Assembly: GCF_900113285.1 (NCBI RefSeq)
Contig: NZ_FOOT01000006.1
Span: forward strand, 1 to 64,000
DNA from: Pontibacter chinhatensis
Lineage (GTDB): Bacteria; Bacteroidota; Bacteroidia; Cytophagales; Hymenobacteraceae
Length of the DNA: 64,000 bases
Direction of reading: 5' to 3'
Shown: piece by piece, positions 43,514 through 52,452 of the stretch
Numbering within the stretch: position 1 is the first letter of the stretch
Layout of the letters: each line of letters opens with the position of its first letter
Translations under genes and position numbers: made by a program
The notes under the pieces: model-generated
Seen by the model: only the letters and a program-made list of their open reading frames with translations
Databases searched by the model: none
What the model was told of the DNA's origin: nothing

Positions 43514-44848
43514 TTGCCGATCGCTTTGAAAGAAACTGAACTGACAGACATACTTTACATCTCCTACTACTGGCCGCCATCCGGAGGGCCGGGCGTGCAG
43601 CGTGGGCTTAAGTTTTGTAAGTACCTGCCCCAGTTCGGCGTGCGGCCTACCGTGCTGACGGTAGACGAGAAACAGGCCTCCTACCCCCTTCTGGACGAAT
43701 CCTTTGCCCAGGAAGTTCCCGCGGAGCTGCTGGTATACCGCACGGCCACCTCTGAGCCTTTCGAGTACTATAAAAAGCTGTCCGGCAAGAAAGAGATTCC
43801 CTACAGCGGCTTTGCCAACCAGCAGGCCAAGGACACTCTCGTAGACAAGATCTTCAAGTTCGTGCGCGGCAACCTGTTCATACCAGATGCCCGCGTGGGC
43901 TGGAACAAGCATGCTATACGCAAGGCGGAGGAATTGTTGCAGAGCGGCAAGTATAAAGCCATTGTCACGACCAGCCCGCCGCACTCCACGCAGCTGATTG
44001 GCCTGAAGCTGAAGCAAAAGTATAACCTGCCCTGGGTAGCCGACCTGCGCGACCCCTGGACCAACATCCATTACTACGACCAGCTGCTGCACACGCCCCT
44101 TGCCAAACGCCTCGACCAGAAGTATGAGCGCCAGGTGCTGGAGCAGGCAGACGCCGTGATTGTGACAAGCGAGGACACCAAGCGCCTCTTCCTGAACAAA
44201 CCGGCAAGTATAGACGCCCGCAAGCTGCACGTTATCTCTAACGGGTATGACGGGGCCGACTTCACCTGTCCCAGCAACCCACCCAAGGACGAGTTTCTGA
44301 TAACCTATACCGGCACCATCACCGAACAGTATAACATCGATGTGTTCCTGAAGGTGCTGGCCCACCTGCTTTCGGTGCACAACGAGATAAACTATAAGCT
44401 GCGCTTTGTGGGCAAGGTGTCGGAGGGGATGAAAAAGCGCATCGAGAAGGCCGGTGTGCTGGGCATCACGGAGTTTATACCCTACGTGCCACACCAGGAG
44501 GCCATAAAGTATATGATGGAGAGCACGGTACTGTTCCTGGCCATAGCCGATGTAGAGAATGTATACGCCAATGTGCCGGGCAAGCTATTTGAGTACCTGG
44601 CTTCTAACAAGCATATCATTGCCCTCGGGCCGGTACATTCTGACATGGACCATATCATCGACGAGTGCGGGGCAGGACGCCTGTTCCACTACACCGCCTA
44701 CGACCTGATGCTTGACCACATGACGCAGCTCAGCCGCGCCTGGAAAATAAACCCCAACCTGGACCTGCCCTACATCAACCACTCCCGTTTCTCCCGCGAG
44801 TCCCTGACCGGGGAACTGGCCAGGATCATCGAAAAGCTGCTGAAGTAA
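43514..44848 (+). CDS. Family 4-type glycosyltransferase
   Basis: The protein has about 444 residues in a GT-B fold. The N-terminal domain has ISYYWPPSGGPGVQRGLKF, with the glycine-rich acceptor loop. The C-terminal domain has TYTGTITEQYNIDVFLK and the nucleotide-sugar site VPGKLFEYLASNKHIIALG with an EX7E-like pair. There is no ATG in frame near the expected start. A TTG at 43514 or 43526 must be used unless a sequence change hides an ATG (one lies out of frame at 43507). It stands at the edge of the surface-glycan region and could act in that pathway. Confidence 0.85.
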   Translation: MPIALKETELTDILYISYYWPPSGGPGVQRGLKFCKYLPQFGVRPTVLTVDEKQASYPLLDESFAQEVPAELLVYRTATSEPFEYYKKLSGKKEIPYSGFANQQAKDTLVDKIFKFVRGNLFIPDARVGWNKHAIRKAEELLQSGKYKAIVTTSPPHSTQLIGLKLKQKYNLPWVADLRDPWTNIHYYDQLLHTPLAKRLDQKYERQVLEQADAVIVTSEDTKRLFLNKPASIDARKLHVISNGYDGADFTCPSNPPKDEFLITYTGTITEQYNIDVFLKVLAHLLSVHNEINYKLRFVGKVSEGMKKRIEKAGVLGITEFIPYVPHQEAIKYMMESTVLFLAIADVENVYANVPGKLFEYLASNKHIIALGPVHSDMDHIIDECGAGRLFHYTAYDLMLDHMTQLSRAWKINPNLDLPYINHSRFSRESLTGELARIIEKLLK

Positions 44849-45121
44849 TTTAAAGTATAATTCCTTCTCCGGCGAAGTCGTTCTGCCGGGGAATTCCAAC
44901 TTCTGCTCACTCGCACCTGCTGCCTTCCGGGTTAGAAATCGTAGTTATACCTGTTTTTATTTAAAGTATAAACTCCTGTAAAATAGTCTTTCTGCTCATT
45001 TTATACTAGCCTCTTATACTTGCTTTTTCTCCTTTAGAAATTGTAGCAGCTTACCTTTATACTTACCCCAAGCTGCCTTAAAGCCCGAATTTTGCGTGTC
45101 TTTTTATTACCGCAAATAAAT

Positions 45122-46753
45122 ATGAATACCCCTTCTTACAGCCATGGCGCCAGCACCACTCCTTTGCTCGGCGAAACCATCGGCCAAAGCCTGAAAAGAA
45201 CAGTTAAAAAGTACGGAGACCGCGAGGCGCTCGTGATGGTGGAGCAGAATTACCGCGCCACTTACCAAGAGTTCTGGGAGCAGGTAGAGCAGGTGGCCAA
45301 AGCGTTGCTTGCCTACAACATCAAACGTGGCGATCGGGTGGGCATCTGGTCAGCCAACCGCTACGAGTGGGTGCTGGTGCAGTTTGCCACCGCACGCGTA
45401 GGTGCTATACTTGTCACGATTAACCCCGGCTATAAAACCAACGACCTGCAGTATGCGCTGCGCCAGAGCCGGGTGAACCTTTTGATAACGGCTCCCAACT
45501 TCAGGCAGACCAACTATGTGGAGATGCTGGAAGCCATACGCCCCACCTGCGAGTATCCGAAGCAAACCGTAATTTTTGACCGCGACTGGGAGGCTTTTCT
45601 GGAGGCTGGCAAAAGTATAAATACCCAGGAGTTGGAGGCACGGGAACAGTCGCTGACCTTTGACGACCCGATTAACATACAGTATACTTCCGGCACTACC
45701 GGTTTCCCCAAAGGAGCCACTCTCTCGCACCACAACATCCTCAACAACGGTTTTTTTATCGGGGAAATTCTGAAGTATACCGAGCAGGACCGCGTATGCA
45801 TTCCGGTACCATTTTACCACTGCTTTGGGATGGTGATTGGCAACATGGCTTGCATCACGCACGGCGCCACCATGGTCATCACAGCCGCCTCTTTCGACCC
45901 GGAACAGGTGATGCAGGTGGTGCAGGACGAGAAATGCACCTCGCTTTACGGCGTGCCTACCATGTTTATCGCTGAGCTGGGTCACCCCAATTTTCATAAG
46001 TATGATTTCTCCTCGCTGCGCACCGGCGTCATGGCTGGCTCCAACTGCCCCATCGACACGATGAAAAAAGTGCAGCAGCTGATGAACATGCAGGAAGTGA
46101 CTGTGTGCTATGGCATGACCGAGACCAGCCCTGTCTCCATCCAAAGCCGCCCGGATGCCCCGCTCTACAAGCGCGTTTCGACGGTGGGCACCGTGCACCC
46201 GCACCTGGAAGTGAAGATAGTGGACCCGGAAACCGGGCAGGTTGTTCCCCGCGGCGAGCAGGGCGAACTCTGCACCCGCGGCTACTCCGTGATGCTCGGA
46301 TACTGGGACATGCCCGAGGCTACTGCCAAAGTGCTGCAAAACGGCTGGATGCACACCGGCGACCTGGCTGAAATGGATGAAGAGGGCTATGTGAAGATCG
46401 TGGGCCGCATCAAAGACCTGATTATCCGGGGTGGTGAGAACATTGCCCCACGCGAGGTGGAGGAGTTTCTGATGACGCAAAAGGATGTGGTGGACGTGCA
46501 GGTCATCGGGGTGCCGGACGCCAAGTATGGCGAGCAGGTTATGGCCTGGGTAAAGCTGAAAGAAGGTGCCACCACCTCACCGGAAGAGCTAACCGCCTAC
46601 TGCAAGGGGAAAATCTCGACAGTCAAAATCCCCCGGTACTGGAAGTTTGTGGAGGAGTTCCCAATGACCGTGACCGGAAAGATCAGAAAGATGGAAATGC
46701 GGGAGATATCCACCCGGGAACTGAACCTGGCAGAAGTCATGCAGCAAGTATAA
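45122..46753 (+). CDS. AMP-dependent fatty acyl-CoA synthetase
   Basis: The protein has about 543 residues. ANL-superfamily motifs are all present: P loop [12 protein letters not shown], the core [24 protein letters not shown] and hinge [14 protein letters not shown]. The C-terminal catalytic Lys is in [15 protein letters not shown]. The pattern is that of medium/long-chain acyl-CoA synthetases of the FadD/AcsM type. Substrate length cannot be read from the sequence. The ATG at 45122 is chosen over a frame start at 45092. It is a single gene with its own terminator, just before the pse genes. Confidence 0.9.
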   Translation: MNTPSYSHGASTTPLLGETIGQSLKRTVKKYGDREALVMVEQNYRATYQEFWEQVEQVAKALLAYNIKRGDRVGIWSANRYEWVLVQFATARVGAILVTINPGYKTNDLQYALRQSRVNLLITAPNFRQTNYVEMLEAIRPTCEYPKQTVIFDRDWEAFLEAGKSINTQELEAREQSLTFDDPINIQYTSGTTGFPKGATLSHHNILNNGFFIGEILKYTEQDRVCIPVPFYHCFGMVIGNMACITHGATMVITAASFDPEQVMQVVQDEKCTSLYGVPTMFIAELGHPNFHKYDFSSLRTGVMAGSNCPIDTMKKVQQLMNMQEVTVCYGMTETSPVSIQSRPDAPLYKRVSTVGTVHPHLEVKIVDPETGQVVPRGEQGELCTRGYSVMLGYWDMPEATAKVLQNGWMHTGDLAEMDEEGYVKIVGRIKDLIIRGGENIAPREVEEFLMTQKDVVDVQVIGVPDAKYGEQVMAWVKLKEGATTSPEELTAYCKGKISTVKIPRYWKFVEEFPMTVTGKIRKMEMREISTRELNLAEVMQQV

Positions 46754-46762
46754 AATTCTTTT

Positions 46763-46793
46763 AAGGCGGCTATTTTAGGCCGCCTTTCTTTTT
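46763..46793 (+). terminator. Intrinsic terminator of the acyl-CoA synthetase gene
   Basis: AAGGCGGC and GCCGCCTT form an 8-bp stem followed by TCTTTTTAT. Confidence 0.85.
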
Positions 46794-46895
46794 ATGTGCA
46801 GCCATACTTCCCCAAGCATGCTTTTGCTAAAATAAGTATCTTGCAGCATGATTGGGTGACCATTTTATGCCCAAAGTATAAAGAGAGAAAATAGC

Positions 46896-47915
46896 ATGGC
46901 ACTAGACCTTAACAACAAGGCTATACTTATTACGGGCGGCACGGGCTCGTTCGGGAAGAAGTTTGTGGAGATGGTATACGCCCGCTTCCCCAACGTGCGG
47001 CGGGTAGTTATCTACTCCCGCGACGAACTCAAGCAGTTCGAAATGTCCCAGGTGTTCCCGCACAGTAAGTATAACTCTATCCGGTACTTTATTGGCGATG
47101 TGCGCGACGGCGAGCGGTTCAAGCGTGCCTGCGAGGGGATTGACATCATTGTTCACGCCGCTGCTCTAAAGCAGGTACCAGCTGCGGAGTATAACCCGAT
47201 GGAGTGCATCAAAACGAATGTACTTGGTGCCGAGAACGTGATTAATGCCGCCCTGGATTGTGGCGTAAAGGATGTAGTGGCCCTCTCTACGGATAAGGCG
47301 GCCGCCCCCATCAACCTGTACGGTGCCACCAAGCTGTGCTCCGACAAACTCTTTGTGGCGGCCAATAACATGCGTGGCAAACGCGACATTCGCTTCTCGG
47401 TGGTGCGCTACGGCAACGTGATTGGTTCCAGAGGCTCGGTGGTGCCTTTCTTCCTGAAAAAACGCGCTGACGGCGTGCTTCCTATTACTCACCCTGACAT
47501 GACCCGCTTTAACATCTCCCTGGAGGAGGGTGTGGAGCTGGTTTTTCATGCGCTGGAGCACCATTGGGGCGGCGAGATCTTCGTACCCAAAATTCCTTCC
47601 TACCGCATCACCGATGTCGCCGAGGCCATTGGGCCAAACTGTGAGCAGGAAATCGTGGGCATCCGTCCGGGCGAGAAATTGCACGAGGAGATGATCACCG
47701 AGACCGATTCCCTCAATACCGTGGAGCTTGACAAATACTACATCATACTTCCCTCCACCCCCATCTGGAGCGTGGAGGAGTTTCTCAAGGCCCACAACGG
47801 CAGGATGGTAGAGATGGGCTTTAAGTATAACTCCGGTACCAACACCGACTGGCTGACCGTAGAACAACTACGGGAGCAAATCCGCCAGCACGTAGACCCG
47901 GCGTTTAATGTATAA
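46896..47915 (+). CDS. pseB: UDP-N-acetylglucosamine 4,6-dehydratase (inverting) PseB
   Basis: The protein has 339 residues and is an extended SDR enzyme. The nucleotide site is TGGTGSFGKKFVEM. The dehydratase pattern includes LSTDKAAAPINLYGATKL with the Tyr and Lys of the active site. The length and RPGEKLHEEMI are typical of PseB/FlaA1. It makes UDP-4-keto-6-deoxy-L-AltNAc, the first step to pseudaminic acid. It leads the pse gene set; pseC follows after a 111-bp gap that contains an inverted repeat. Confidence 0.95.
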   Translation: MALDLNNKAILITGGTGSFGKKFVEMVYARFPNVRRVVIYSRDELKQFEMSQVFPHSKYNSIRYFIGDVRDGERFKRACEGIDIIVHAAALKQVPAAEYNPMECIKTNVLGAENVINAALDCGVKDVVALSTDKAAAPINLYGATKLCSDKLFVAANNMRGKRDIRFSVVRYGNVIGSRGSVVPFFLKKRADGVLPITHPDMTRFNISLEEGVELVFHALEHHWGGEIFVPKIPSYRITDVAEAIGPNCEQEIVGIRPGEKLHEEMITETDSLNTVELDKYYIILPSTPIWSVEEFLKAHNGRMVEMGFKYNSGTNTDWLTVEQLREQIRQHVDPAFNV

Positions 47916-48014
47916 TGAGTAATGATGAATGAATGATTACTGTCTGGTACGCTTAAAACCAGAGCTAACTGTTCCTTCACACCAAACTCAACTAATCATT
48001 ATTAATTACTCATT
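47914..48014. repeat. Inverted repeat of TGAGTAATGATGAATGA words, copy 1
   Basis: AATGAGTAATGATGAATGAA-type sequence (47914-47939) faces TAATCATTATTAATTACTCA-type sequence (47993-48014) across the pseB-pseC gap. The same word family appears at 59325-59393. Confidence 0.65.
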
Positions 48015-48026
48015 GGGAAATTTAGT

Positions 48027-49202
48027 ATGAATCCTATTCCGTACGGCCGCCAACACATCACCGAAGCAGATATCGCCGCGGTGGTGGAGACATTGCAATC
48101 GGACTTTCTGACGCAGGGGCCGAAGGTGGCCGAATTTGAGCAGGCCTTCGCCCGCTATGTGGGCGCCAGGTACGCCGTGGCCTGTGCCAACGGCACGGCC
48201 GCGCTGCACCTGTGCTCGCTTGCCCTAGGCGTTAGCCAGGAGTCAAGAGTTATCACCACGCCCATCACCTTCGTGGCCTCGGCCAACGGCGTGCGCTACT
48301 GCGGCGGCCAAGTTGAGTTCAGCGACATCGACCCCGACACGGCCCTTTTGGACGTGGAGAAGGTGCGTGAGCTGATAGAGAGCAAGCCCAAGGGATACTA
48401 CTCGGGCATCATCCCCGTAGACTTCGCGGGCAACCCGGTAAACCTGGAGCCCTTCCGCCAACTGGCCGATGAACACGGCCTGTGGCTGGTGGAGGACGCG
48501 GCCCACTCTCCGGGCGGCTATTTTATTGACAGCCAAGGGGAGAAACAGCACTGCGGCAACGGCAACTATGCTGACCTGGCCATCTTCTCCTTCCACCCTG
48601 TTAAGCACATTGCCACAGGCGAAGGCGGCATGGTGACTACCAACAGCGAGGAGCTCTACCAGAAGCTGCTGCTCTACCGCACCCACGGCATTACGCGCGA
48701 CCCGGCGCTGATGGAGAAGAATCACGGCGGCTGGTACATGGAGATGCAGGAGCTGGGCTACAACTATAGAATCCCCGACATGCTCTGCGCCCTGGGCCTC
48801 TCGCAGTTGAGCCGTGCCGAGGAGGGCCTGGAGCGAAGGAGAGCTATCGCCAACGTGTATGACGAGGCCTTCGCCGGCGTGGCAGGCATTCAGACGCTGA
48901 CCACTACTCCAGAAGCCTTGCACGGCGAGAAGACCGGCCACGCCTACCACCTCTACGTCATCCGCGTGCCCGAACGCAAGGGGCTCTACGACTACCTGCG
49001 CGAGCACCACATCTTTGCCCAGGTGCACTACATTCCGGCCCACACGATGCCCTACTACCGCAGCCTGGGGTATAAGAAGGGTGACTTCCCGGCGGCCGAG
49101 CACTACTACGCTGAGTGCCTGAGCCTGCCCATGTACCCGACGCTGACCGAGACAGAGCAGGCGTTCGTGATTAAGAAGGTGAAGGAGTTTGTGCAGCAGT
49201 GA
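48027..49202 (+). CDS. pseC: UDP-4-amino-4,6-dideoxy-N-acetyl-beta-L-altrosamine transaminase PseC
   Basis: The protein has 391 residues and is a DegT/DnrJ family aminotransferase. The PLP Lys is in FSFHPVKHIATGEGG, with VEDAAHSPGG supplying the pyridine-contacting Asp, as in PseC. It adds an amino group from glutamate to C4 of the PseB product. Its TGA overlaps the GTG start of pseF, so the two are coupled. Confidence 0.94.
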   Translation: MNPIPYGRQHITEADIAAVVETLQSDFLTQGPKVAEFEQAFARYVGARYAVACANGTAALHLCSLALGVSQESRVITTPITFVASANGVRYCGGQVEFSDIDPDTALLDVEKVRELIESKPKGYYSGIIPVDFAGNPVNLEPFRQLADEHGLWLVEDAAHSPGGYFIDSQGEKQHCGNGNYADLAIFSFHPVKHIATGEGGMVTTNSEELYQKLLLYRTHGITRDPALMEKNHGGWYMEMQELGYNYRIPDMLCALGLSQLSRAEEGLERRRAIANVYDEAFAGVAGIQTLTTTPEALHGEKTGHAYHLYVIRVPERKGLYDYLREHHIFAQVHYIPAHTMPYYRSLGYKKGDFPAAEHYYAECLSLPMYPTLTETEQAFVIKKVKEFVQQ

Positions 49203-49891
49203 AAAGCCTGGCCATTATACCCGCCCGCGGAGGCAGCAAGCGCATCCCCAGAAAGAACATCCGCCCTTTCCTGGGCAAGCCTATCATCGCCTACTCCATT
49301 GAGGCTGCGCTCGCCTCAGGTCTGTTTGCCGAGGTGATGGTCTCCACCGATGACGAGGAGATTGCTCATGTAGCCCAAGAGTACGGTGCCAACGTGCCGT
49401 TTCTGAGAAGTACTGGGGCGTCGGATGACTTTGCCACCACCGCGCAGGTGCTGGAGGAGGTACTGTTAAAGTATAAAGCGCAGGGGAAATCCTTCGAGGC
49501 GGCCTGCTGCCTCTACCCCACTGCCCCCTTTGTGACCGCAAAGTTGCTGCAGGAAAGCTACAAAAAGCTCCAAGAGGGAGATTTTGATACGGTGTTCCCG
49601 GTCTTACAGTATAGCTACCCCATCTGGCGCAGCCTGAAGGTAGAGCAGGGCAAGGCCGCGATGAACTGGCCCGAGCACCTGAATAGTCGCTCGCAGGACC
49701 TGCCCGCCGCCTTCCACGACGCCGGGCAGTTCTACTGGTTCAGGGTAGATACATTTCTGGAGGATAAAAAACTCTTCACCGGCAACTCCGGCGTCATCGA
49801 ACTCTCCGAGCTCGAGGCCCAGGACATCGACTCGGTAACGGACTGGAAGCTGGCCGAACTCAAGTATAAACTGCTGCACAACATTGACTGA
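49199..49891 (+). CDS. pseF: Pseudaminic acid cytidylyltransferase PseF
   Basis: The protein has 230 residues. The CTP-binding motif IIPARGGSKRIPRKNIRPF is near the N terminus, with a later YSIEAALASGLFAEV helix typical of CMP-sugar synthetases. It activates pseudaminic acid to CMP-Pse. It starts with GTG within the pseC stop (GTGA) and ends within the next gene, so no base is wasted between pseC, pseF and pseG-H. Confidence 0.93.
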   Translation: MKSLAIIPARGGSKRIPRKNIRPFLGKPIIAYSIEAALASGLFAEVMVSTDDEEIAHVAQEYGANVPFLRSTGASDDFATTAQVLEEVLLKYKAQGKSFEAACCLYPTAPFVTAKLLQESYKKLQEGDFDTVFPVLQYSYPIWRSLKVEQGKAAMNWPEHLNSRSQDLPAAFHDAGQFYWFRVDTFLEDKKLFTGNSGVIELSELEAQDIDSVTDWKLAELKYKLLHNID

Positions 49892-51386
49892 GCAAAGCAC
49901 TGCCATAGCACCCGAGAGGCCACGCGTGGTTTTCCGCGCCGACGGCAACAGCCGCATCGGGCTGGGGCACGTGGTGCGCTCGCTGGCCCTGGCGCAGATG
50001 CTCTCCGGCGAGTCTCGCTGCGTGTTTGCTATACAAGCCCCGGAGGAAGGGCTGGCGCGACAGCTGCGTGAGGTGTGTACGGAGGTCATTGTGCTACAGG
50101 AACAAGAGGTAAGCGCGCAGGAAGCGTTATACTTATGTGAGCAGGTGCTGCGCCCGACGGACGTGGTGGTACTCGACGGCTATCGCTTTGATACGGCCTA
50201 CCAGCAGGTCATCAAAAACCACGGCTGCGCCCTGGTGTGCCTCGACGACATCCAGGCCTATCCTTTTGTGGCCGACGCGGTGCTCAACGTTGCAGGCGGC
50301 GTAGAAAAAGAGAAGTATAAAACCGCTCCCTACACCCGGCTCCTGCTGGGCCCAGCTTACGCGCTGCTGCGCCCGCCTTTCCTGGAGGCCTCCAGGAATG
50401 AAAGAGAAGTGCCGGAGGGGCCGCTGCGCCTGCTGCTGAGCCTGGGCGGGGCCGACCCGGACAACCATACCTTGCGACTGGCAAGGGAGCTGAGCAAGTA
50501 TAAAAGTATACATACTATCGAAGTAGTGGTGGGCGGCGCTTATAGGCACCTGGAGGAGCTGCAAACGTGGCTCAGGGACCTGGAAAGCATCACCCTGCAC
50601 CAAAACCTGGACGCTGACGAAATGTGCCGCCTGATGCAGCGCTGCGCGGTGGCTGTGACCTCGGCTAGCGGCGTGGCCTACGAATACGCTGCCGTGGGTG
50701 GCCTGCTCTACGTGCTGCAGACGGCCGATAACCAAGCGGGGCTCTACAGCTTCCTGACCTCATCGGGCGTCGCTCAAAAGTATAAACTACTGAAAAGTAT
50801 AAACCCGGTAAGTATAGAGGAGACTTTTACACAACAGGTGCAGGAGCAGCGCCGCTACTTCGACGGCAAGAGCCCGGAGCGGTTGCTTGGGGAGTTTCAT
50901 AGGCTCAGCCGCTCAGCCAGCCTCACCCTCCGGCAAGCGACCGAGGACGACCTGCTGCTTATCTACCACTGGAACAACGCCCCCGAGGTGCGGCGGCAGT
51001 CGTTTAACCCCGGACCCATACCGCTGGCCAACCACCAGGCTTGGTTTAGAGCCAGGCTTGCAGACAATAACACTCCTATTTATGTAGCAGAGGTCCAAGG
51101 CGTGCCAGCTGCCCAGATTCGCTTCAGCATCTCGGGCAGCACGGCCACCCTCAGTTACCTGATTGACAAGAACTACCGCGGCAAGGGCCTCGGGCACACG
51201 GTGCTGCTGAAAGGCGTGGAGAAGCTAAAGCGCGAGCACCCGGAAGTCGCGCTGGTGGAGGGGCTGGTGCAGCGGGACAATATCGCCTCCGTAAGGGCCT
51301 TTGAGAAAGCGGGCTTCGCCTACGTAGCGCCTGACCCGGAGCACCCGGAGGCGTACCGCTTCGTGCTGGAAACAGGCAAAGTATAA
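49884..51386 (+). CDS. Fused PseG hydrolase - PseH acetyltransferase
   Basis: The protein has 500 residues in two domains. Residues ~10-345 are a PseG-type UDP-sugar hydrolase (SRIGLGHVVRSLALA, LLSLGGADPDNHT, TSASGVAYEYAAVG). Residues ~350-495 are a GNAT acetyltransferase (LTLRQATEDDLLLIYHW, IDKNYRGKGLGHTVLLKG, AFEKAGF) that matches PseH. The PseH half would acetylate the 4-amino sugar from PseC, and the PseG half then removes UDP. The start is TTG at 49884, eight bases inside pseF; no earlier in-frame ATG exists. Three AAGTATA words lie within 50778-50818. Confidence 0.9.
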   Translation: MTEQSTAIAPERPRVVFRADGNSRIGLGHVVRSLALAQMLSGESRCVFAIQAPEEGLARQLREVCTEVIVLQEQEVSAQEALYLCEQVLRPTDVVVLDGYRFDTAYQQVIKNHGCALVCLDDIQAYPFVADAVLNVAGGVEKEKYKTAPYTRLLLGPAYALLRPPFLEASRNEREVPEGPLRLLLSLGGADPDNHTLRLARELSKYKSIHTIEVVVGGAYRHLEELQTWLRDLESITLHQNLDADEMCRLMQRCAVAVTSASGVAYEYAAVGGLLYVLQTADNQAGLYSFLTSSGVAQKYKLLKSINPVSIEETFTQQVQEQRRYFDGKSPERLLGEFHRLSRSASLTLRQATEDDLLLIYHWNNAPEVRRQSFNPGPIPLANHQAWFRARLADNNTPIYVAEVQGVPAAQIRFSISGSTATLSYLIDKNYRGKGLGHTVLLKGVEKLKREHPEVALVEGLVQRDNIASVRAFEKAGFAYVAPDPEHPEAYRFVLETGKV

Positions 51387-51405
51387 ACACAAGACAGAAA
51401 GCAAC

Positions 51406-52449
51406 ATGATTCAAGATATCAACATTGCCGGCCGCTTGGTTGGCCCTACCCACAAGCCCTTCATCATCGCCGAGATGTCGGGCAACCACAACCAATCGCT
51501 CGAGCGAGCCTTGGCCATCGTGGATGCCGCCGCCGACGCGGGCGCCGACGCCATCAAGCTGCAGACCTACACGGCCGACACGATGACCCTGCCTGGCGCG
51601 CTTACGATTGAGGATGAGGGCTCGCTGTGGAAGGGCCGCGAGCTCTACGACCTTTACAAGGAAGCCTATACCCCCTGGGAGTGGCATAAGCCTATTTTTG
51701 AAAGGGCAAAAGAACGCGGCATGCTCGCCTTCTCCTCCCCCTTCGACGAGACGGCCGTGGACTTTTTAGAGGAGCTCGGGGCACCGGTTTACAAGATAGC
51801 CTCCTTTGAGAATACCGACCATCCGCTCCTGCGCCGGGTGGCCGCCACTGGCAAGCCGGTGATTATGAGCACGGGCGCGGCCACAGTACTGGAGGTGGCC
51901 GAGGGCGTCGAGGTGCTGCGGGCGGCAGGCTGCCGCGAGCTTATCCTACTGAAGTGCACCTCCACCTACCCGGCCACGCCACAGAACACCAACCTGGTGA
52001 CCATCCCGCACCTGCGCGCGCTTTATGGGGTGCAGGTGGGCCTCTCGGACCACACCATGGGCGTGGGCGCCGCGGTGGCTGCCGTGGCCCTGGGGGCGAC
52101 TGTGATTGAGAAGCACTTCACGCTGCGCCGTGCCGATGGCGGGGTGGACTCGGCCTTCTCGCTCGAGCCCGAAGAGCTGCACACGCTGGTGGTGGAATCG
52201 GAAAGAGCCTGGCTGGCGCTGGGGCAGGTGCAGTACGGAGTGCAGCGGGCCGAGGAGAAGAGCCGCCTGTTCAAGCGCTCGGTGTACGCGGCCAAAGATA
52301 TCAAAGCCGGAGAACCGCTGACCAAGAAGAACATCCGCGTTATTCGTCCGGGGCTGGGCCTGGCCCCCAAGCACTACGACACGCTGCTGGGCAAAGTGGC
52401 CAAGCAGGACATCAAGGCCGGCACACCGCTCAACTGGGACCTGGTATAG
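51406..52449 (+). CDS. pseI: Pseudaminic acid synthase PseI
   Basis: The protein has 347 residues. The NeuB-type barrel is at ~15-270 (IIAEMSGNHNQSLERA, DAIKLQTYTADTMTL, YKIASFENTDHPLL). The C-terminal SAF antifreeze-like domain is at ~285-345 (RSVYAAKDIKAGEPLTKKN). It condenses the altrose derivative with phosphoenolpyruvate. GLSDHTMGVGAAVAAVALGA and the missing NeuB-specific features fit PseI over sialic acid synthase. It is 20 bp downstream of the fused gene. Confidence 0.95.
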   Translation: MIQDINIAGRLVGPTHKPFIIAEMSGNHNQSLERALAIVDAAADAGADAIKLQTYTADTMTLPGALTIEDEGSLWKGRELYDLYKEAYTPWEWHKPIFERAKERGMLAFSSPFDETAVDFLEELGAPVYKIASFENTDHPLLRRVAATGKPVIMSTGAATVLEVAEGVEVLRAAGCRELILLKCTSTYPATPQNTNLVTIPHLRALYGVQVGLSDHTMGVGAAVAAVALGATVIEKHFTLRRADGGVDSAFSLEPEELHTLVVESERAWLALGQVQYGVQRAEEKSRLFKRSVYAAKDIKAGEPLTKKNIRVIRPGLGLAPKHYDTLLGKVAKQDIKAGTPLNWDLV

Positions 52450-52452
52450 CTC

